Part shown: piece after piece, positions 6,162-13,242 of the stretch
How positions within the stretch are numbered: position 1 is the stretch's first letter
How the letters are laid out: every line of letters begins with the position of its first letter
From: Candidatus Heimdallarchaeota archaeon LC_3
GTDB taxonomy: Archaea; Asgardarchaeota; Heimdallarchaeia; Hodarchaeales; LC-3
DNA: 13,832 nt
Direction: 5' to 3'
Assembly: GCA_001940645.1 (NCBI GenBank)
Contig: MDVS01000096.1
Span: 1 to 13,832, forward strand
Program-made: the position numbers and the translations under genes
The notes under the pieces: generated by a model
Databases searched by the model: none
What the model was told of the DNA's origin: nothing
What the model saw: only the letters and a program-made list of their open reading frames with translations

Positions 6162-9100
6162 ATGATTGCTCTAGGTGAACGTATATTTGTGTTATTCTTA
6201 GGAATAATATTGATTATTATTGTATCTTGGTATTTACTAGGATCTAAAAAATCTGCTCAAGCAAAAATCACTTCACAAGGAAAACAGGAAATTGAAATTA
6301 TTGTAAAAGGAGGATATAATCCTTCTATTATAACTTTAGAAGCGAACAAACCTACTAGATTAAAATTTAATAGAAAAGAAGCCTCAGATTGTTCGTCGAG
6401 AATTATTTTTCAAAATTTAGGCATTGCAAAAACTCTGGAACCTTATCAGACAACCACAATTGATCTTCCTGCCCTAGAAACCGGTGAGTATGAATTTTCT
6501 TGTGCTATGAATATGCTAAAAGGCAAATTAATGGTGAGTAGTTCCAGTTCCAATGGTGAAAAAAAACTTGATGCTCAAATCGAAAAAGAATTAGTTTCTG
6601 GCCATCATCCTCAACGAAAGGAAGATCAAGAGCATGAACATGAACATTTCCATCATTTGAAACCACTGAAAAAAAGTGAACTTATAAAAAAAGCTGAAAT
6701 TCAAGCTGATGGAACTCAACAGATTGAGATCCTTGTTAAAAATGGATATCATCCATCAATCATTGAAGTAAAGCCAGGTAGAACTAGTAAACTCATTTTC
6801 GACCGGCAAGAAGATAGTAGTTGTTCTAAGCAAATCAAATTTCCTACTTTAGACATTTCCTCAGATCTCCCAGCTTTTGAACAAACTGAAATCATATTGC
6901 CCCCTTTTAAAGAAGGAATCTACAATTATACATGTTCTATGGATATGCTAGAGGGAATGATTCGGGTCAAATCTAAGAGTGAGAAAATTTCTGAAAAAGA
7001 ATACGGACAATCAACAATGATAGATGCTACCATTCCACCAATATCAGAGAGATTTTATTTGGAGGGTATTCATTGTCCTTCTTGTATAAGTACTATTGAG
7101 AGTTCTGTATCTGACATTGACGGTATAGAAGCAGTAAATGTTAACATGAACACAAACATATTAGCAATTACTGTCAATCCGGGATTTAATAGCACTAAAT
7201 CTGTTCTTGATGCTGTATCGAAAACAGGGTATAAAGCTGTAAAATTAGAAACAGATCACCCAGAAACTAATGAAATTCTTGAATCTACCAATGAAGAAAG
7301 GCGCTTAAAGGCGAAAGAATTATTATATATTAAGCGAATTACTGGTCTCGCTTTATTATTCTCCATTCCAGTTCTATTTAATATGTTATATGTGTTTTTT
7401 TCTTTTCCTTTTCCAGATATAATCATACCTTTCATCGAAAGTGATTTTGTTGTATTATTCTTTTCATCAATTATATATTTTATTGCAGGAAAAGATTTTC
7501 ATATTACAGGTCTGTATGCCTTTAAAAATCGCTCTCCAAATATGGATTCTTTAGTATCTCTTGGTACATCAGTTGCGTACTGGTACTCCTTAATTATTAT
7601 AATAGCAGAAAACTTTTTTCCTCAATTAGGAATAACTGGAGAAATTTATCTTGATGTTACCGCAATTGTTATTTCATTGATCCTTTTAGGGCGTTATTTC
7701 GAAATTAAAGCTAAAAACCAAACAGGAAATGCAATCGAAAAACTCCTTAATTTACAAGCAAAAACTGCGTTTGTAATAAGAGATGGAAAAGAATTAGAGA
7801 TAGATATTAATGAAATCAAGAAAAATGAAATTATTGTTGTAAAACCGGGACAAAAAATTCCCACTGATGGAGTAGTTGTAGAAGGTTCCTCATCAGTAGA
7901 CGAATCCATGATAACAGGAGAGAGCATCCCGGTCTCAAAAAAAGTATCTGATAAAGTAATTGGAGCAACAATAAATCAAACTGGTACTTTTCAGTTTCGT
8001 GCAACAAAGATTGGAAAAGAGACTGTTCTTTCTCAGATTATTAAAATGGTTCAAGAAGCACAAACCTCAAAGGCTCCAATTCAAAAGCTTACTGATAAGG
8101 TAACATCATGGTTTGTTCCAATTGTAATTAATCTTGCTATTTTAACATTTATTTTCTGGTTTTCAATCCTCGAAAATCCCACATTAGCGTTATTAAACGC
8201 TATTGGAGTACTAATAATTGCTTGTCCATGTGCGTTAGGATTAGCAACTCCGACATCGATCATGATTGCAACAGGGAAAGGTGCAGAAAATGGAGTTCTA
8301 GTTAAAAGTGCAAGTTCGTTAGAAATTACAAAAAAGATGCAAATATTGGCCATGGATAAGACAGGCACTATAACTTATGGGAAACCAGTAGTCACTGATA
8401 TTATTCTTATAGAAAATACTATGAAGGAAAATGAGATATTACTAAAAGTTGCCAGTGTTGAAGCTCGATCTGAACATCCTCTAGCGCATGCTATTGTAAC
8501 CTACGCTAAGGATAAAGATATGGAATTAGAAAAATTATCTTCTTTTGAAGCTATTAAAGGAAAAGGTGTAAAAGCAACCATCAGAGAAGAGACCATTCTT
8601 ATTGGTAATGCTAAATTAATGGTTATGCATGAAATTGAAGTCAATTCTGTTCTGGATCGATTCGATGCGTTTGCTAAAAGTGGTAAAACACCTATGTACA
8701 TAGCGATAAATAATTCGTTGACAGCAATTATTGCTGTATCAGATACGATTAAAGGAAATGCGATTGATTTTATTAAAACTCTGAAAAAAATGAATATTGA
8801 ACCAGTAATGCTTACAGGTGATAATTCGTTGACAGCAATGGCCATTGCCTCTCAAGTTGGCATATCTAAAGTTTATTCTGATATTTTACCAAGTGACAAG
8901 GCTAGAATCATCTCTGAATTACAAGCGGAGGATAAAATTACAGGTATGGTAGGAGACGGTATTAATGATGCCCCTGCATTAGCACAAGCGGATATTGGTT
9001 TAGCTGTTGGTAATGGTACTGATGTAGCCATAGAATCAGCTGATATAGTTTTAATGAATGGCGATCTAATGGCTATACTAACTGCTATCAAACTATCTAA

Positions 9101-9296
9101 AGACACTATTACTAATATTAAACAAAATTTATTCTGGGCTTACATATATAATATTGGAGGAATTCCTATAGCCGCAGGAGTATTCGCTACTTTTGGATTA
9201 CTCTTAAATCCTATATATGCGGGATTCGCAATGTCTTTCAGCTCTGTATCTGTTGTCTTATCAGCATCGAGATTAAAATTTTGGAAATTGAAATAG
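6162..9296 (+). CDS. Cu(I) P1B-1 ATPase with N-terminal anchor and two cupredoxin-like domains
   Basis: A 1044-residue copper pump, about 200-250 residues longer than usual. In order: a membrane helix (about 8-27) followed by basic residues; cupredoxin-like domain 1 (41-125) with GYNPSI, Cys77 and CAMNM (Cys114, Met116, Met118); a His-rich linker (HEHEHFHH, 158-165, plus His148-149); cupredoxin-like domain 2 (186-270) with GYHPSI, Cys221 and CSMDM (Cys258, Met260, Met262); one HMA domain (about 296-362) with GIHCPSC; then the ATPase core. Core motifs are TGES (585-588), CPC (688-690), DKTGT (Asp732), EHP (His772), TGDN (885-888), GDGIND (931-936), YN (996-997) and MSFSS (from 1024), which mark a Cu(I) pump. 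The cupredoxin domains lack the usual blue-copper His ligands and instead show the Cys plus CxMxM pattern of the pneumococcal CupA chaperone and CopA metal-binding domain. A built-in copper relay is the inferred role. The Shine-Dalgarno site supports the start. Confidence 0.93.
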   Translation: MIALGERIFVLFLGIILIIIVSWYLLGSKKSAQAKITSQGKQEIEIIVKGGYNPSIITLEANKPTRLKFNRKEASDCSSRIIFQNLGIAKTLEPYQTTTIDLPALETGEYEFSCAMNMLKGKLMVSSSSSNGEKKLDAQIEKELVSGHHPQRKEDQEHEHEHFHHLKPLKKSELIKKAEIQADGTQQIEILVKNGYHPSIIEVKPGRTSKLIFDRQEDSSCSKQIKFPTLDISSDLPAFEQTEIILPPFKEGIYNYTCSMDMLEGMIRVKSKSEKISEKEYGQSTMIDATIPPISERFYLEGIHCPSCISTIESSVSDIDGIEAVNVNMNTNILAITVNPGFNSTKSVLDAVSKTGYKAVKLETDHPETNEILESTNEERRLKAKELLYIKRITGLALLFSIPVLFNMLYVFFSFPFPDIIIPFIESDFVVLFFSSIIYFIAGKDFHITGLYAFKNRSPNMDSLVSLGTSVAYWYSLIIIIAENFFPQLGITGEIYLDVTAIVISLILLGRYFEIKAKNQTGNAIEKLLNLQAKTAFVIRDGKELEIDINEIKKNEIIVVKPGQKIPTDGVVVEGSSSVDESMITGESIPVSKKVSDKVIGATINQTGTFQFRATKIGKETVLSQIIKMVQEAQTSKAPIQKLTDKVTSWFVPIVINLAILTFIFWFSILENPTLALLNAIGVLIIACPCALGLATPTSIMIATGKGAENGVLVKSASSLEITKKMQILAMDKTGTITYGKPVVTDIILIENTMKENEILLKVASVEARSEHPLAHAIVTYAKDKDMELEKLSSFEAIKGKGVKATIREETILIGNAKLMVMHEIEVNSVLDRFDAFAKSGKTPMYIAINNSLTAIIAVSDTIKGNAIDFIKTLKKMNIEPVMLTGDNSLTAMAIASQVGISKVYSDILPSDKARIISELQAEDKITGMVGDGINDAPALAQADIGLAVGNGTDVAIESADIVLMNGDLMAILTAIKLSKDTITNIKQNLFWAYIYNIGGIPIAAGVFATFGLLLNPIYAGFAMSFSSVSVVLSASRLKFWKLK

Positions 9297-9320
9297 GAAT
9301 GAAAAATAATAATTTTCTCT

Positions 9321-9351
9321 TCTTCGACATTTGATAAACGAAGATAATTTT
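9321..9351 (+). terminator. Possible terminator after the cupredoxin-ATPase gene
   Basis: TCTTCG (9321-9326) pairs with CGAAGA (9339-9344) around a 12-base loop, followed by TAATTTT. It begins 25 bases after the stop codon, in the 246-base spacer between convergent genes. The stem is short and the T tract weak, so it may not function as a terminator. The rest of the spacer holds no gene that I can see. Confidence 0.3.
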
Positions 9352-9542
9352 ATGCTTGATTTTCCATTTTTCAATAAAATTTCAGCTATTTCTCTTTGTT
9401 GTGACCTGAAGATTGAAATCTTTTCTGTAAAAACCTGTTTCTTATTTAAAAGATCTTATCTCTTTAAGGAAGAACAATTGCACTGACCATACTATAAAAC
9501 AATGTTTGAATGTAGTTAATTGACAACATTTATCCTACCTCA

Positions 9543-11351
9543 TTAATATGTCTCTAAGTATCTATTTTTTTTTCTTAAACGTATAACAAGGAACAAAATA
9601 TTCAGTAAAACAAATAATACTGGGATTAATAGATCTACTACCTTGATCCCATTATATAATAGCTTCACTGAATCAAAATAATACATTGGAGTGAGCTGTG
9701 CGAGCCATTCAATATTCTTATTTATTGTTCCAAAAACATAAGCTAATATTATTACTAAAACTAGAAATGACCCAATCTTTTTTCCATATTTTGGTGAATA
9801 CGCTATTAAGACCGAAATAAGCATTCCTATACTAAAATAGACTGGTCCAGAAAGGAGCATTACATATATTTCTGTTAATGAAAAGCTTGTTTTATCCATA
9901 ATAATTTCTGGAAGCAGCATCCACAAAGATGAGACAATTAACACAATATAATATTCAATTATAAGGGCTACAAGACGATTAAGGTAAATTCTATTCTGTT
10001 TCACAGGTTTTACCCAGACAAATTCATCAGTTTTTCTATTATCACGCAATTCTATCTTATATATTCTATAAACTACAAAAATTATGTATAATATCCAGAT
10101 ATATGAGAAAAACATTGAAGTAAGGTACGCCAGATATGGTTCTGATTCTAGACTAACTCCTCTTGAAATAAGAAGGTAAAATGGGGTAGTTTTAAACATT
10201 AATAATAAATTGACGGCACCTTCATCTCCGGGGTAAAGCATTAAATGACCAAAAATCAATAAGAACAAAGCAATCACATAAATTAATAAGAATGATCCGT
10301 GAGCCCAAAGTTCATCTGCAATAATAGGAAAACGATTTCTGATTAAAGGAGCCCAGCTAACTAAAATTTTAGACATTGAAAATCTAGATTTAACATTGCG
10401 TTTTGATATTTTTGTTTTTGAATTGCGGTTTTTCCAGTAAAATGGATTCAAATAGACCCATAAAGGTCTATATTCGGTATTGATTAGATCTCGATTTCTA
10501 AAAATAAGAAAAGATGCAATAAATAACACTATAATAACAAAGAATAAAGGATAAAATGGATCAAGTTTAAAGAAATTATTAAATATAATCTCTTTCGCTT
10601 CTAAATAATTCATGATGCTAAAAAATCTAATGATATCTAATATCGTATCATTGTTTATTAATTCAAAATTAAAATTATTAAATCCAATTATTAAAGGATC
10701 TTTAAGGAAAACAGGGCTGATATTCAAAATAAAACTTAAAAACAGCGACAATATGACTAATACAAAAGAAATTTGAAAACCTATACTTCGATCAAACAGG
10801 ATTGCACCTATGAACACTCCAATAGCAAGACCTGCTAAGGTCTGAATCCCCATCCCAATCCAGATATTAATAATTATTTCAATTTTCATGCTCTCATTTG
10901 CAAAAACTACACCTAAATAGGTAATAAGTATAGATATTAACAGCGTAATAATAATGTAAATGATTGATCCTAATATACGCAAAGATAATACTGATAATCT
11001 ATGTTTTGGTAAAATAAACCCAAGATCAAATGTTTTATCTGCTTGTTCCCGAGTAGTAGCTTCAACACCAAGGTATAAGCCAAACCCAAACATGAACAAA
11101 GGAAACATGCTTGCAACCCACATTTGAAGCCATAAACCGTAATAAAAATTAGTATTCTCTGGTAAGAGACCTATAAAAAATTGAAATGCAGGAGATCTCA
11201 GTACATCTATCAGATCAAGTAGGTCACTTCTTCCTGGATAAAACAGCACAACTGAAACAAGAAAAGTACTCAGCAAAATCCAAAAATATAAAGTTAACCA
11301 ACGAATTTGCTTATATTGTAACTTTAAAATGGATATACTATTATTAACCAT
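9543..11351 (-). CDS. ABC-2 type exporter permease, two six-helix halves fused
   Basis: A 602-residue membrane protein with about twelve hydrophobic helices in two similar halves, forming the full transmembrane part of an ABC-2 exporter in one chain. Each half has helix 1 (about 18-38 and 350-370), a cytosolic stretch with a similar charged pattern (EATTREQADKTFDLGFILP, and ELRDNRKTDEFVWVKP in the second half), and four or five further helices. The first half ends in FLIFRNRDL, a common end of ABC-2 permease units. A basic linker (about 295-335) joins the halves. The ATP-binding gene lies immediately upstream with a 4-base gap, and GGGGGT seven bases before the ATG could act as a ribosome site. 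The substrate is unknown; related pairs export antibiotics, peptides or lipids. The gene converges with the copper block and shows no link to copper. Confidence 0.85.
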   Translation of the reverse strand: MVNNSISILKLQYKQIRWLTLYFWILLSTFLVSVVLFYPGRSDLLDLIDVLRSPAFQFFIGLLPENTNFYYGLWLQMWVASMFPLFMFGFGLYLGVEATTREQADKTFDLGFILPKHRLSVLSLRILGSIIYIIITLLISILITYLGVVFANESMKIEIIINIWIGMGIQTLAGLAIGVFIGAILFDRSIGFQISFVLVILSLFLSFILNISPVFLKDPLIIGFNNFNFELINNDTILDIIRFFSIMNYLEAKEIIFNNFFKLDPFYPLFFVIIVLFIASFLIFRNRDLINTEYRPLWVYLNPFYWKNRNSKTKISKRNVKSRFSMSKILVSWAPLIRNRFPIIADELWAHGSFLLIYVIALFLLIFGHLMLYPGDEGAVNLLLMFKTTPFYLLISRGVSLESEPYLAYLTSMFFSYIWILYIIFVVYRIYKIELRDNRKTDEFVWVKPVKQNRIYLNRLVALIIEYYIVLIVSSLWMLLPEIIMDKTSFSLTEIYVMLLSGPVYFSIGMLISVLIAYSPKYGKKIGSFLVLVIILAYVFGTINKNIEWLAQLTPMYYFDSVKLLYNGIKVVDLLIPVLFVLLNILFLVIRLRKKNRYLETY

Positions 11352-11355
11352 AAAA

Positions 11356-12255
11356 TTACCCCCTTTTTTCGTAAAATGTCATAAAATAGTCTTCTACGCT
11401 TGATTCAGGTAAAATGATGTCTGAAATTTCAGGATCTTTTGCTAAATTAAGAAGAATCTCCTTTATCTTACCTTTCATGAGATAAATGACTTTTTCTCCT
11501 TCTTTTCTAATAAAATCCAAATTTTCAAAAGTTGGTATCGACGATTGATTATTATTATTAAACTTAAGGATGATTTTTCTCTGAATCTTTTCTGAAAGCT
11601 CTATTACATGTTCAGAAGACACTATTTCTCCTTTTCTAATCACTGAAACATGATCACATACTTTTTGGACTTCAGACAATACGTGAGATGAAAAAAAAAT
11701 CGTCTTCCCACGGTCTCTAAACTCTTTCAAGACTTTATAAAATTCGTTCTGTAATAATGGATCTAAACCAGATGAAGGTTCATCTAATATAAGTAAATCT
11801 GGATCATGCATAAAAGCTTGAATGATCCCAACCTTTTGACGATTACCTTTCGAAAGAGCATTAATTGAAGTTGCTTCATCAAGACCAAACCGTTCTATTA
11901 AGTCCTTTCGTAAGGGTGGGTTTTTTTTGCCATACAACTTTGCAAAATAATCTAACAGTTCTTTCACATTATAATAAGGATAAAGAATAACTTCTCCTGG
12001 AAGATATCCAATTCTTTTCAAGATATCAATATTATTAGGTTTCATAATTTGTCCAAAAACTTTTATTGTTCCAGAATAAGGTTTCAACAATCCTAATAAA
12101 CAACGAATTGCTGTTGTTTTACCAGCACCGTTAGGACCCAAAAAGCCATGGATTAAACCGTGCTCTACTATCAAATCAATATTATTGACTGCGATAAGAT
12201 CGCCAAATTTTTTGGTTAGATTCTGAATTTCAATAACCGGGGAAGATGGTTCCAT
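11356..12255 (-). CDS. ABC transporter ATP-binding protein (ABC-2 exporter type)
   Basis: The nucleotide-binding subunit that powers the neighbouring permease. Using the ATG at 12255 (299 residues) it contains Walker A GPNGAGKTT (40-48), the ABC signature in the variant form LSKGNRQK (134-141), Walker B LLILDEPSSGLD (about 154-165) and the H-loop SSH (189-191). The C-terminal extension ends in SSVEDYFMTFYEKRG, matching the SLEDxFxxxY tail common in ABC-2 exporter ATPases of the drug or bacitracin type. The TTG directly before the ATG is also in frame, but a stop lies two codons further upstream, so the start is one of these two; ATG is preferred. GAGATGAG a few bases upstream is a weak ribosome site. 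The gene is the first of a two-gene operon with the permease. Its promoter region carries a strong palindrome at the predicted transcription start. Confidence 0.92.
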   Translation of the reverse strand: MEPSSPVIEIQNLTKKFGDLIAVNNIDLIVEHGLIHGFLGPNGAGKTTAIRCLLGLLKPYSGTIKVFGQIMKPNNIDILKRIGYLPGEVILYPYYNVKELLDYFAKLYGKKNPPLRKDLIERFGLDEATSINALSKGNRQKVGIIQAFMHDPDLLILDEPSSGLDPLLQNEFYKVLKEFRDRGKTIFFSSHVLSEVQKVCDHVSVIRKGEIVSSEHVIELSEKIQRKIILKFNNNNQSSIPTFENLDFIRKEGEKVIYLMKGKIKEILLNLAKDPEISDIILPESSVEDYFMTFYEKRG

Positions 12256-12307
12256 CAAATCTCATCTCTTTTGACAACACACTAAAGACTAAATAATTTT
12301 AGGTTAA

Positions 12308-12327
12308 TTGTTATCAGCTGATTACAA
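12308..12327. promoter_or_regulatory. Palindromic candidate operator of the ABC operon
   Basis: TTGTTATCAGCTGATTACAA is a 20-base palindrome with one mismatched pair (nine of ten pairs match) and a perfect ATCAGCTGAT core. It falls about 25-30 bases downstream of the candidate minus-strand TATA box at 12351-12360, at the predicted transcription start. A repressor bound there would block initiation. The size and symmetry fit a dimeric winged-helix or TetR-type regulator, but no regulator gene lies in the window. Confidence 0.45.
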
Positions 12328-12350
12328 AAACAGTATAGATAAGATTTCTC

Positions 12351-12360
12351 GTTTATAAAA
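12351..12360 (-). promoter_or_regulatory. Candidate TATA box for the ABC operon
   Basis: On the minus strand the bases read TTTTATAAAC, close to the archaeal box A consensus. Transcription would start near 12329, leaving a leader of about 70 bases before the ATG at 12255. Confidence 0.4.
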
Positions 12361-12493
12361 GTGAAAAATTTGTGATTTAAAATTTAAAAATTAAATCTTG
12401 AAAAAGGAAAAATTAAAATTCTAAAGTTTACGAGTGAACTCCCTATTTTGTATAGTCAATTGTCTTAATAAGCTATTTTTGATCTTTTTTAAT

Positions 12494-12521
12494 AAGAAAT
12501 CTTACTAAAGAAATCTTACTA
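12494..12521. repeat. Perfect 14-base tandem duplication
   Basis: The unit AAGAAATCTTACTA occurs twice in direct succession (12494-12507 and 12508-12521). The first copy also contains the inverted repeat TAAGA-AA-TCTTA (12493-12504). Strand slippage or short double operator sites could both give this pattern. Confidence 0.8.
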
Positions 12522-12606
12522 AGAAAAAATAATTATTCTTACTTGTGTCATTTTGCAATTAAAATATTTTTTGATATATAATTCACAATTCTAGATTTTC
12601 GTTAAA

Positions 12607-12620
12607 GTCAAACGTTTGAC
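12607..12620. repeat. Perfect 14-base palindrome with CG centre
   Basis: GTCAAACGTTTGAC reads the same on both strands. It is richer in G and C than its surroundings. No adjacent promoter explains it. Protein-binding site is possible, chance is also possible. Confidence 0.4.
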
Positions 12621-12698
12621 AACTCTATTATTTTAGAATTCATAACACACAACTTAAAAATTTTCATAAAATTAAAATATTTTTCACGTAAAAAATCT

Positions 12699-12748
12699 CA
12701 GAATTTTCAAAATAAGAATGATTTCATATTTATACTAAAATTAGAAGC
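12699..12748. repeat. Degenerate repeat, copy 1
   Basis: Starts with CAGAATTTTCAAAA and contains TTTCATATTTATACTAAAATTA. Aligned by eye to the copy at 12802-12851, with no gaps, about 35 of 50 bases match, well above what this base composition should give. Confidence 0.5.
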
Positions 12749-12801
12749 TAATTTCACTTGATAAAACCTTTGATTTTTTTGGTGAAACAAAAAAATTCCA
12801 G

Positions 12802-12851
12802 CAGAATTTTCAAAAAAAGTTCACTTTCATATATGAATTCATAATTAAAAC
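12802..12851. repeat. Degenerate repeat, copy 2
   Basis: Starts with the same 14 bases CAGAATTTTCAAAA as copy 1, 103 bases further on, and contains TCATATATGAATTCATAATT at 12827-12846. That inner part recurs 98 bases later in copy 3. Confidence 0.5.
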
Positions 12852-12924
12852 TCAAATTTTACTGGAAAAATTTTCATTTACCCAAATAATTATTTTGTGT
12901 AAAAGAAAAAAAATAAGGTTGGTC

Positions 12925-12946
12925 TCATATATGAATCCTTAATTAA
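12925..12946. repeat. Degenerate repeat, copy 3 (inner part)
   Basis: TCATATATGAATCCTTAATT matches the inner part of copy 2 with only a few changes. The TCATATATGA core is itself a palindrome. A more distant relative, TTGATATATAATTCACAATT, lies at 12571-12590. Confidence 0.5.
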
Positions 12947-13208
12947 CCTTCTAAAATAACTCTAAAACCTTAGGTATTCTATTTCTGATCTTAAATTAAA
13001 CATTCCTATGAAAATTTTCTTTTTAAAAATGAATTTTTTCTAATCATAATTTTTTTCGTGACTTTCTCCATATTTTTTATCGATAATTCGCATATAATGT
13101 TGCTGCGTTAATCCTGTCATATTTTTCTATATAAATAATTAGTTTATCTTGAATTTTCATAAATTTTACTTTTTTTAATCTAACAGTCTTATCATGGTAG
13201 TACAAAGA

Positions 13209-13217
13209 TTTATATAA
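13209..13217 (+). promoter_or_regulatory. Archaeal promoter of the right-hand transposase
   Basis: TTTATATAA, preceded by the purine-rich CAAAGA as a BRE-like element, is the best box A match in the window. The ATG at 13243 lies about 26 bases after it, so the transcript is probably leaderless or nearly so. This agrees with the absence of a Shine-Dalgarno site. Confidence 0.6.
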
Positions 13218-13242
13218 CCTCATTTACAAAATTTTATACACA

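Larger units (their letters stand above)
12361..13208. other. AT-rich gap without genes, containing repeats and palindromes
   Basis: No coding region, tRNA or CRISPR-like array is seen across almost 850 bases (the full gene-free gap is 12256-13242). It holds a 14-base tandem duplication (12494-12521), a perfect 14-base palindrome (12607-12620), a family of related copies spaced about 100 bases apart (12699-12946) and the small palindrome TTATCGATAA (13077-13086). The base composition is more AT-biased than in the genes. It could be a decayed mobile-element remnant, a regulatory region or the end of the insertion sequence on its right. Confidence 0.6.

Noticed and set aside
7694..9106. Four minus-strand open frames inside the second ATPase
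   Set aside because: They mirror the conserved TGES, CPC and GDGIND regions on the opposite strand and are shadows.
12256..12258. TTG as start codon of the ABC ATP-binding gene
   Set aside because: An ATG follows immediately in frame and is the more likely start; the difference is one residue.
12699..12946. CRISPR array
   Set aside because: The repeats are degenerate, few and spaced about 100 bases apart, unlike the near-identical 25-37 base repeats with 30-45 base spacers of CRISPR arrays; no cas gene is present.
12256..13242. tRNA or other structured RNA gene in the gap
   Set aside because: No cloverleaf arms, TTCGA-type T-loop or GC-rich stems were seen; the region is too AT-rich for a stable structural RNA in most organisms.
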